Source: Actinomadura sp. 6K520 (GTDB lineage Bacteria; Actinomycetota; Actinomycetes; Streptosporangiales; Streptosporangiaceae). From it: a stretch of 39,151 nucleotides of DNA. Position numbers and translations under genes: made by a program. This document shows positions 33,847 through 39,151 of this stretch, one piece after another (the stretch's first letter is position 1; each line of letters opens with the position of its first letter). The stretch lies in contig NZ_SMLC01000062.1 of assembly GCF_004349245.1 (NCBI RefSeq), positions 1-39,151 of the forward strand, in the 5' to 3' direction. The notes beneath the pieces were generated by a model. That model made no database searches. It saw nothing but the letters and a program-made list of their open reading frames with translations, and was not told where the DNA came from.

Positions 33847-34677
33847 TCAGCGCGCGGCGCGGCGTTCCGCCAGCTCGGCGGCCTTCGGGCTGAGCACGGA
33901 CTCGTAGAGTTCCGCCGCTTGATCCACGGCGGCGTCCTCTGCCGCCTTGTCGCCGCGGTCACGTGCGGCGTCGGCGAGGTGGACGAAGATGTCGGCCTGG
34001 CGCTCCACGTCCTTCTCCCTGCGGTGGATCTCCAGGGCCTGGCCGAAGAAGTTGGTCGCCGCGATGGGGCGGCCCTCCCGCAGGTACGCCTCGCCGAGAT
34101 CCTCCAGGGCGTCGGCGCGGGCGGTCTGGTCGGGGACGGACAGGGCGGCGAACTCGTCGGGGAGCGGGCCGAGCAGCTCGATCGCGCGGCCGGTGCCGCC
34201 CGCGCGGATCAGCGCGCGGGCGAGGTCGTGCCGGGCGAGCAGGATCTCGTGGCGGTCGCCGTCGCGTTCGGCGCGACGCAGCTTCTCCTCCAGGACTCCG
34301 GCGGCCTCCGCCCAGCGTTCCCGTTCCAGAAGTGCCAGGCCCTCGCCTTCGAGCTCTCCCCCGCCCGAGGCGAGATGGTGGTCGAGGACGCGGCGGAGCG
34401 CGGCGTCCCGGTCGGGTTCGGCGTCCTCCAGGTGGGCCCGCTCACGTGCGAACGCGCGGACGGCGCCGGGAAGGTGGAAGCGGCCGCCCGACTCGGTGAC
34501 GAGGCCCCGGGCGGCGAGGACGTCCAGCAGCTCACGGGCGCGCGACTCGGGGACGTCGGCCAGCGCGGCGGCCGCGCCGGGGCCGATGCCGCCGCCCGGA
34601 CGCAGGCCGAGCAGCCGCAGCAGCCGGGCCGCCGCCGGGGCGAGCTCCCCGTAGGAGTCCTCGATGTTCGCGCGCAC
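33847..34677 (-). CDS. Winged-helix/TPR protein resembling the C-terminal half of AfsR-type regulators
   Basis: A 276-residue protein. Residues 1-100 have the pattern of the winged-helix linker found after the NB-ARC domain in AfsR/SARP-type regulators (IEDSYGELAPAAARLLRLLG, AAALADVPESRARELLDVLA, GRFHLPGAVRAFARERA). The rest is helical repeats of the TPR kind (for example AIELLGPLPDEFAAL and AYLREGRPIAATNFFGQALE). No NB-ARC P-loop and no SARP DNA-binding domain are encoded upstream. GTG 34677 has GGGGAGGA about 9 nt upstream; longer frames would overlap the small membrane protein gene. It is the third gene after mca. It is probably a scaffold or a degraded or split regulator; function unknown. 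Confidence 0.65.
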   Translation of the reverse strand: MRANIEDSYGELAPAAARLLRLLGLRPGGGIGPGAAAALADVPESRARELLDVLAARGLVTESGGRFHLPGAVRAFARERAHLEDAEPDRDAALRRVLDHHLASGGGELEGEGLALLERERWAEAAGVLEEKLRRAERDGDRHEILLARHDLARALIRAGGTGRAIELLGPLPDEFAALSVPDQTARADALEDLGEAYLREGRPIAATNFFGQALEIHRREKDVERQADIFVHLADAARDRGDKAAEDAAVDQAAELYESVLSPKAAELAERRAAR

Positions 34678-34726
34678 GACGGGGGTCCTCCCCGGACTCG
34701 GCCGAATCCAACCGAGCCGGGGCGTG

Positions 34727-35014
34727 TCAGGCGCCGTCGGCAGGAGGCGCCTTCGCATCGGGGCTCCCGGCCTTGGCCGCATCGGGGCCCCCGGCCTTGG
34801 CCGCCTTCTCCGCCTCGGCGCGCTCCCACTCCTGCTGGATCAGCTCGGCCTCGCGCGGCGCCTGGATCTTCCTCATCTGCTTGTTCATGGAGCGGATGAG
34901 GAAGACGGTCGCGACACCGAGGGCCACGACGACACCGAACCCCAGGAATCCCGGGGATACCGTGTCGTCGTTCAAGGGGAACGCGCCGAGCTGCACCGCG
35001 GTGAGGGAAAGCAC
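34727..35014 (-). CDS. Small membrane protein downstream of mca
   Basis: A 95-residue protein with a single membrane helix (about 22-42) in the conserved block DTVSPGFLGFGVVVALGVAT, followed by a basic SMNKQMRKI segment and a charged, Ala/Pro/Lys-rich tail with an AKAGGPDAAKAGSPDAKAP repeat. GTG 35014 overlaps the mca stop codon (TAGTG), giving tight translational coupling. A membrane protein of this form follows mca in streptomycetes and mycobacteria. Its role is not known; by context it belongs to mycothiol-dependent detoxification or its membrane localisation. Confidence 0.85.
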   Translation of the reverse strand: MLSLTAVQLGAFPLNDDTVSPGFLGFGVVVALGVATVFLIRSMNKQMRKIQAPREAELIQQEWERAEAEKAAKAGGPDAAKAGSPDAKAPPADGA

Positions 35015-35943
35015 TACAGACACACCTTCTCCCGGACGCCGGCGAACAGGTCGTCCTCCGGCAACTCGGTGTCGATGAGGGACCTGGCCAAATGGTAGTC
35101 CTCGGTCGGCCATGCCTCGCGCTGGATGTCGAGCGGGACGACGAACCAGAAGCCGTTGGGGTCGATCTGGGTGGCGTGGGCGAGCAGGGCGCGGTCCCTG
35201 GTCTCGAAGTGGTCGGCGCAGGGGACGCGGGTGGTCACGTCCCACGTGGCGCGCCGTTCGCTCTCCTCGTCGAAGCGCTTGATCCAGTCGCCGTAGGGCG
35301 ACTCCAGGCCGGCCTTCTCCATCGCGGTGTGCAGGGCGAGGATGCGCTCCTTGCTGAAGGTCATGTGGTAGTAGAGCTTGAGCGGCTGCCAGGGGTCGCC
35401 GGTGCCGGGGTAACGCTCGGGGTCGCCCGCCGCCTCGAACGCCTCCACCGAAACCTCGTGGCACTTCACGTGGTCGGGGTGGGGGTAGCCGCCCTTCTCG
35501 TCGTAGGTGAGCATGACGTGGGGGCGGAACTCGCGGACGGCGCGCACCAGCGGTTCGGTGGCGCTCTCCAGCGGTTCCAGCGCGAAGCAGCCCTCGGGGA
35601 GCGGCGGCGGCGGGTCGCCCTCGGGGAAGCCGGAGTCGACGAAGCCGAGCCAGCTCTGCCGGACGCCGAGGATCTCGCGCGCCCGCGCCATTTCGGCCTC
35701 GCGGACCTTGCCGATGTCGGCCTTGACCTCGGGACGGTCCATCGCCGGGTTCAGGATGTCGCCGCGCTCGCCGCCGGTGCAGGTGACGACGAGGACCTCG
35801 ACGCCTTCCGCGACGTACCTGGCCATCGTGGCCGCGCCCTTGCTCGACTCGTCGTCGGGGTGGGCGTGCACCGCCATGAGCCGCAGCGGTTCGCCGCCGC
35901 CGCAGGGTCGCTCGAGCGCCGCATCGTCGATGACCTCGGACAC
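35014..35943 (-). CDS. mca: Mycothiol S-conjugate amidase
   Basis: Mca cleaves mycothiol S-conjugates so that the mercapturic acid can be exported, the core of actinobacterial thiol detoxification. The 309-residue protein has the zinc site HAHPDDE (H28, D31) and the third ligand in YPHPDHVKCH (H158), plus TCTGGERGDILNPAM near 54-68. The paralogue MshB, which acts on GlcNAc-Ins, is the main alternative, but the length and the coupled small membrane gene downstream favour Mca. GTG 35943 has AGGGAGAACCCAG upstream. It is divergent from the DUF4307 gene across 109 bp, which contain a TTGTC-CCT-GACAA palindrome (36010-36022). Confidence 0.93.
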   Translation of the reverse strand: MSEVIDDAALERPCGGGEPLRLMAVHAHPDDESSKGAATMARYVAEGVEVLVVTCTGGERGDILNPAMDRPEVKADIGKVREAEMARAREILGVRQSWLGFVDSGFPEGDPPPPLPEGCFALEPLESATEPLVRAVREFRPHVMLTYDEKGGYPHPDHVKCHEVSVEAFEAAGDPERYPGTGDPWQPLKLYYHMTFSKERILALHTAMEKAGLESPYGDWIKRFDEESERRATWDVTTRVPCADHFETRDRALLAHATQIDPNGFWFVVPLDIQREAWPTEDYHLARSLIDTELPEDDLFAGVREKVCL

Positions 35944-36009
35944 CTGGGTTCTCCCTTATCGCACCTTCGAGCGCCCCCGGTTCGAGGCACGCGCCCTGAC
36001 AGACGAGAA

Positions 36010-36022
36010 TTGTCCCTGACAA
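36010..36022. promoter_or_regulatory. Small palindrome between mca and the DUF4307 gene
   Basis: TTGTC, CCT, GACAA is a perfect 5+3+5 inverted repeat in the 109-bp divergent gap. It could be an operator; no adjacent regulator is known. Confidence 0.3.
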
Positions 36023-36052
36023 CGTCCGCACACCGCACGGAGATTCCCCACC

Positions 36053-36436
36053 ATGACGACGAGCGTGTCGAAGCCGACGGTGCCCGCCGAGCCCCGGAAG
36101 GGCCGGCTCGGGCTGGTGGTCATCGGGGTCTTCGTCGCCCTGGCCGCGGGCGGTTTCGGGGTCATCTCCATGTACGCCGGTCAGACGCCCGGCATCGTGT
36201 CGCAGACGGTCACCTACGACATCAGCGACACTTCGGTGGAGATCAATTACTCGGTGGCCAAGGGCGAGGGGGATGTGGTGCGTTGCACCGTCGACGCCTT
36301 CGACAAGAAATTCGCCGTCCTCGCGGAGAAAGAGGTCATCGTTCCGGCGGGGACGTCCAGCGTGCAGGGGACGGAGACGCTGCGGACGCCGCGGCGGGCG
36401 ACCGGTGCGCGCATCCACGCTTGCCACACCGCCTGA
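36053..36436 (+). CDS. DUF4307 membrane-anchored protein
   Basis: A 127-residue protein with a short cytoplasmic N-terminus, one membrane helix (about 20-43, GLVVIGVFVALAAGGFGVIS) and an outer beta-rich domain (50-127) with the family pattern VTYDISDTSVEINYSVAK and two cysteines (in VVRCTVDA and IHACHTA). ATG 36053 has GGAG about 10 nt upstream. DUF4307 genes sit between greA and mca in many actinobacteria, as here. Function is unknown. Confidence 0.88.
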   Translation: MTTSVSKPTVPAEPRKGRLGLVVIGVFVALAAGGFGVISMYAGQTPGIVSQTVTYDISDTSVEINYSVAKGEGDVVRCTVDAFDKKFAVLAEKEVIVPAGTSSVQGTETLRTPRRATGARIHACHTA

Positions 36437-36592
36437 CCTCCCGGTACGGCCCCACCCGGCCGCCGCCGCCCGGAGTGCGGGACGAAAGACGATTGGCGGA
36501 TTGCAGACGCCGAGTTCAGGGAACCTTTAACCGCACACACCGGATAGGCTAGAGGTTTCACCCGGCCGCCACTTCATGTCGATGTGACGTCG

Positions 36593-36609
36593 GTCCGCCA
36601 CGGGCGGAC
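36593..36609 (+). other. Small hairpin in the greA leader
   Basis: GTCCGCC, ACG, GGCGGAC forms a 7-bp stem 31 nt before the greA start. A 10-bp palindrome CCACATGTGG follows at 36618-36627. A TAGGCT box at 36545-36550 could be the -10 of the greA promoter, though no good -35 box precedes it. Any regulatory role is speculative. Confidence 0.35.
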
Positions 36610-36640
36610 GAGGATCACCACATGTGGATGAGGAGTACCC

Positions 36641-37141
36641 GTGACCGAGACCCGCGCTGACAACGTCACCTGGCTGACCCAGGAGGCGTACGACCGGCTC
36701 AAGGCTGAGCTGGAGCACCTGTCGGGCCCGGGCCGCATCGAGATCGCTCAGAAGATCGAGGCGGCGCGGGAGGAAGGGGACCTGCGCGAGAACGGCGGCT
36801 ACCACGCGGCCAAGGAGGAACAGGGCAAGATCGAGGGCCGCATCCTCCAGCTCCAGGGCATCCTGGAGAACGCGCGCGTCGGTGAAGCGCCGCGTACCGA
36901 GGGCGTGGTCGGTCCTGGTATGACCGTCACGGTCTCCTTCGAGGGCGACGACGAAGAGGTCACGTTCCTGCTCGCGTCCCGCGAGGAGGTCGGCGCCCCC
37001 ATCGACGTCTACTCGCCCAAGTCGCCGCTCGGCGCGGCCATCAACGGCAAGAAGGTCGGCGACAAGGCCACCTACTCGCTGCCGAACGGCCGGAGCATGA
37101 CGGTCGAGATCCTCGACGCCACCCCCTACGGGGCCGGCTAG
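36641..37141 (+). CDS. greA: Transcription elongation factor GreA
   Basis: A 166-residue transcript-cleavage factor that rescues backtracked RNA polymerase. The N-terminal coiled coil (about 12-85) carries the tip acidic motif in AREEGDLRENGGYHAAKEEQ, and the C-terminal FKBP-like domain (90-166) contains SPLGAAINGKKVGDKATYSL. GTG 36641 has GAGGAG at good spacing. It stands alone with 204 bp upstream, and its transcript is ended by the hairpin at 37213-37236. Confidence 0.97.
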   Translation: MTETRADNVTWLTQEAYDRLKAELEHLSGPGRIEIAQKIEAAREEGDLRENGGYHAAKEEQGKIEGRILQLQGILENARVGEAPRTEGVVGPGMTVTVSFEGDDEEVTFLLASREEVGAPIDVYSPKSPLGAAINGKKVGDKATYSLPNGRSMTVEILDATPYGAG

Positions 37142-37210
37142 CCCCGAGCGCGTCCGCGGAGGACGGCGCAGGTCCGCGGAACGGGGTGCTGCCGGGTACC
37201 CCGCTTCCGA

Positions 37211-37756
37211 TCAGCCCGGGGGTCGTTCCCCGGGCTTCGCTCCATCTGCGCCGTCCTCCCCCGGCCACCTCCGCTCCGCCCCGCCCGTCCGGCGGGCCGA
37301 GGCGCGGACCAGCGGCAGGGTGCGGTAGGCGACCTGGGTGGCCAGCGAGATCACCGAGGACGCGCGCTCCACGCCCGCCACGTCCACGAGCACGTCGATG
37401 ACGCGCTGCAGGTCGGTGTTGCTGCGCGCGACGACGCGGCAGAGCATGTCCCCCGGGCCGGTGATGGTGTGGGCCTCGATCACCTCGGGCACCTGCGCGA
37501 GCCGCTTGGCGACGGGGTCGTGCCCGCCCGCTTGCCGCAACTGCAGCGTCACGAACGCCGTCACGCCGTAGCCGAGCGCCGCGGGGTCGATCTCAGGGCC
37601 GTAGCCCGCGATCACGCCGTCGCGGCTCAGCCGGTCGAGCCGCGCCTGGACGGTGCCGCGCGCCACCCCGAGCCGCCGGGACGCCTCCAGGACGCCGACG
37701 CGGGGTTCGGCGGTGAACAGCTCGATCAGCCGGCCGTCCAGTTCGTCGATCGGCAC
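37211..37756 (-). CDS. Lrp/AsnC-family transcriptional regulator
   Basis: A 181-residue regulator. The N-terminal helix-turn-helix is about 20-45 (GVLEASRRLGVARGTVQARL) and the RAM ligand-binding domain about 65-150 (VTAFVTLQLRQAGG, IEAHTITGPGDMLCRVVARS). The C-terminal 30 residues are extra, charged and low in complexity. GTG 37756 is chosen because GGAGG precedes it by 5 nt and because the predicted beginning VPIDELDGRLIELF matches relatives; GTG 37768 is an alternative. The gene is divergent from hppD, an arrangement also known in streptomycetes. It probably senses tyrosine or a related amino acid and controls hppD through the paired CTGTACAG sites between them. Confidence 0.92.
   Translation of the reverse strand: MPIDELDGRLIELFTAEPRVGVLEASRRLGVARGTVQARLDRLSRDGVIAGYGPEIDPAALGYGVTAFVTLQLRQAGGHDPVAKRLAQVPEVIEAHTITGPGDMLCRVVARSNTDLQRVIDVLVDVAGVERASSVISLATQVAYRTLPLVRASARRTGGAERRWPGEDGADGAKPGERPPG
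37213..37236. terminator. Bidirectional terminator between greA and asnC
   Basis: AGCCCGGGG (37213-37221), a 6-nt loop and CCCCGGGCT (37228-37236) form a perfect 9-bp stem. It lies inside the last codons of the convergent asnC gene, whose stop codon it touches. Confidence 0.7.
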
Positions 37757-37782
37757 GGCACCCTCCACCGCTCCTGGTCACC

Positions 37783-37823
37783 CTGTACAGAGCGACGGGC
37801 CTGTCGCGCCTTTTACTGTACAG
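37783..37823. promoter_or_regulatory. Paired CTGTACAG operators between asnC and hppD
   Basis: The 8-bp palindrome CTGTACAG occurs at 37783-37790 and 37816-37823, 33 bp centre to centre, or about three helical turns. Both copies would face the same side of the DNA, as Lrp/AsnC multimers prefer. They lie between the two divergent start codons. Confidence 0.7.
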
Positions 37824-37851
37824 ATTGTCCATCACTTGAGGACACCCTTGC

Positions 37852-37866
37852 GCACCTTGTAGGTGC
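37852..37866 (+). repeat. Inverted repeat against the hppD start codon
   Basis: GCACCT, TGT, AGGTGC is a perfect 6+3+6 inverted repeat ending one base before ATG 37867. It could be a hairpin hiding the ribosome-binding region (AGGTG is the only purine-rich stretch there) or a further regulator site. Confidence 0.5.
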
Positions 37867-38976
37867 ATGTCGAAATTGGGTGGCATGGATGAGTTTCCGG
37901 TCAAGGGCATGGACGCCGTCGTCTTCGCCGTCGGCAACGCCAAGCAGGCGGCGCACTACTACTCCACCGCGTTCGGCATGCGAAGGGTCGCCTACCGCGG
38001 CCCGGAGAACGGCAGCCCCGACGAGGCGGTGCACGTGCTGGAGTCGGGCGGCGCCCGGTTCGTGTTCCGCGGCCCGGTGCGCGCGGGGACCGGGCTCGGC
38101 CGGCACATCGCCGAGCACGGCGACGGCGTGGTCGACCTCGCGATCGAGGTCCCGGACGTCGACGCCGCCTACCGGCACGCGCTCGCGAACGGCGCGACGG
38201 GCGTGCAGGAGCCGCACGTCCTGGAGGACGAGTACGGCAAGGTGCCGATCGCGGCGATCGCCACCTACGGCGAGACCCGCCACTCGCTCGTCGACCGCTC
38301 GAACTACTCCGGCCCGTACCTGCCGGGGTTCGCGCCCGCCGACCCGATCGTCGAGCCGCCGGAGAAGCGGTACTTCCAGGCGATCGACCACTGCGTCGGC
38401 AATGTCGAGCGCATGGAGGAGTGGGCCGACTTCTACCACCGGGTCATGGGATTCACCGACATGGCCGAGTTCATCGGCGACGACATCGCCACCGAGTACT
38501 CCGCGCTGATGTCCAAGGTCGTCGCGGACGGGAGCCGCAAGGTCAAGTTCCCGCTGAACGAGCCGGCGGAGGGCAGGCGCAAGTCGCAGATCGACGAGTA
38601 CCTGGAGTACTACGGCGGGCCGGGCGTCCAGCACATCGCGCTCGCCACCAACGACATCCTGGCGACCGTCGACCGGATGCGCGCCGCCGGGGTGGAGTTC
38701 CTGGAGAGCCCCGACTCCTACTACGAGGACCCGGAGCTGCGCGAGCGCATCGGCGAGGTGCGGGTCCCGATCGAGGAGCTGCACAAGCGCCGGATCCTCG
38801 TCGACCGGGACGAGGACGGCTACCTGCTGCAGATCTTCACCAAGCCCGTCCAGGACCGCCCGACGGTGTTCTTCGAGATGATCGAGCGCCACGGCTCGCT
38901 CGGCTTCGGCAAGGGCAACTTCAAGGCGCTGTTCGAGGCGATCGAGCGGGAGCAGGAGCGCCGCGGCAACCTGTGA
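37867..38976 (+). CDS. hppD: 4-hydroxyphenylpyruvate dioxygenase
   Basis: A 369-residue Fe(II) dioxygenase that converts 4-hydroxyphenylpyruvate to homogentisate in tyrosine catabolism. It is built from two vicinal-oxygen-chelate domains. The iron ligands are H175 (AIDHCVGNV), H256 (VQHIALATND) and E337 (VFFEMIERHG), and the substrate-binding block FLESPDSYYEDPE and C-terminal GFGKGNFKALFEAIEREQER are intact. ATG 37867 is used; ATG 37885 (MDEFPVKG) is a possible alternative, and neither has a strong ribosome-binding site. It is divergent from the AsnC regulator, with paired operators between. Homogentisate 1,2-dioxygenase is not in the window. Confidence 0.97.
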   Translation: MSKLGGMDEFPVKGMDAVVFAVGNAKQAAHYYSTAFGMRRVAYRGPENGSPDEAVHVLESGGARFVFRGPVRAGTGLGRHIAEHGDGVVDLAIEVPDVDAAYRHALANGATGVQEPHVLEDEYGKVPIAAIATYGETRHSLVDRSNYSGPYLPGFAPADPIVEPPEKRYFQAIDHCVGNVERMEEWADFYHRVMGFTDMAEFIGDDIATEYSALMSKVVADGSRKVKFPLNEPAEGRRKSQIDEYLEYYGGPGVQHIALATNDILATVDRMRAAGVEFLESPDSYYEDPELRERIGEVRVPIEELHKRRILVDRDEDGYLLQIFTKPVQDRPTVFFEMIERHGSLGFGKGNFKALFEAIEREQERRGNL

Positions 38977-38988
38977 CACCGCCCGCAG

Positions 38989-39016
38989 CCCGGGCCCGGA
39001 CGATGCCGGGCCCGGG
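38989..39016. terminator. Terminator after hppD
   Basis: CCCGGGCCCGG (38989-38999), a 6-nt loop and CCGGGCCCGGG (39006-39016) form a perfect 11-bp stem 12 bp after the hppD stop. It is also where the cydA-like sequence on the other strand breaks off. Confidence 0.8.
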
Positions 39017-39023
39017 TGTCCCG

Positions 39024-39151
39024 TGACCGCCGGAAGAACTCCACCTCCGCCGTCCGCCGCAGCAGGTGATAGCCGCTCACCCCGGCCATGAAGAACCCCG
39101 CCGTCAAGAACCCGCCGAACAGCACATGGAAGAACGCCAGAACCGCCGTCG
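39024..39151 (-). pseudogene. Fragment of cytochrome bd oxidase subunit I, truncated at the hppD end
   Basis: The minus-strand frame entering from the right edge encodes LAFFHVLFGGFLTAGFFMAG followed by VSGYHLLRRTAEVEFFRRS. This matches helix V of CydA, including the histidine that aligns with the heme b558 ligand H186 of E. coli CydA. After the serine at 39024-39026, CydA homology stops abruptly: the next bases are the hppD terminator, and the frame then runs antisense into hppD without a stop until 38820. The Q-loop and whole C-terminal half (M393 ligand included) are missing. The part upstream of residue about 180 lies outside the window. It is probably a decayed copy. Confidence 0.6.

Overview
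The window is a continuous stretch of G+C-rich actinobacterial chromosome carrying about 37 genes, most with strong third-position GC. A mycothiol S-conjugate amidase (mca), a class I fumarase, a PIN-PhoH protein, a short-chain Z-prenyl synthase, a YyaL protein and actinobacteria-only families (DUF4245, DUF4307, DUF6542, DUF1707) place it in the Actinomycetota. The mixture of families and the GGGGGG/CCCCCC hairpin repeats suggest a filamentous member near Streptosporangiales or Thermomonosporaceae (inference). No tRNA, rRNA, CRISPR array, IS element or prophage is visible.

Layout. 1-1848: the proximal end of a minus-strand operon related to conjugation (TcpC-like, a small membrane protein, TcpE-like), cut by the left edge. 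2301-12503: a housekeeping block with ychF, rmuC-DUF6542, ispH, a lipid-droplet-type protein, marR, xseA-xseB, DUF4245, a TetR regulator and glpX. 12525-16407: a DUF1707 protein, an ABC exporter pair with an odd tandem hairpin repeat between its genes, and an MFS transporter. 16472-22826: a small hypothetical, a MocR regulator, class I fumarase, a transmembrane Ser/Thr kinase and class II fumarase. 22887-30895: a minus-strand run concerned with the envelope: lytic transglycosylase, PhoH2, Z-prenyl synthase, a probable ribbon-helix-helix protein, an NlpC/P60 hydrolase with a MacB-like extracellular domain, and YyaL. 30956-36436: a flavin disulfide oxidoreductase overlapping RNase Z, a split-barrel flavoenzyme, a winged-helix/TPR protein, and mca with its small membrane partner and DUF4307. 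36641-39151: greA, an AsnC regulator divergent from hppD, and the end of a cydA-like gene that breaks off at the hppD terminator.

From memory, the order greA - DUF4307 - mca - small membrane protein - YyaL - Z-prenyl synthase - phoH2 - fum - glpX - DUF4245 - xseB - xseA - ispH - DUF6542 - ychF runs the same way as the Rv1080c-Rv1112 region of Mycobacterium tuberculosis. If so, this is an old syntenic core and the genes without a counterpart there (tcp operon, ABC pair, MocR, class I fumarase, kinase, NlpC, oxidoreductase-rnz, TPR protein, asnC-hppD) are the accessory additions.

The most notable signals are regulatory. At least nine genes have a TAnnnT -10 element ending 6-8 nt before the start codon, the mark of leaderless transcription, and in the marR-xseA pair the two opposing -10 elements overlap by two bases. 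A perfect CRP-type palindrome lies in the leader of the transglycosylase gene, two identical CTGTACAG palindromes exactly 33 bp apart lie between asnC and hppD, and a GTAAT/ATTAC palindrome covers the promoter of the probable ribbon-helix-helix gene.
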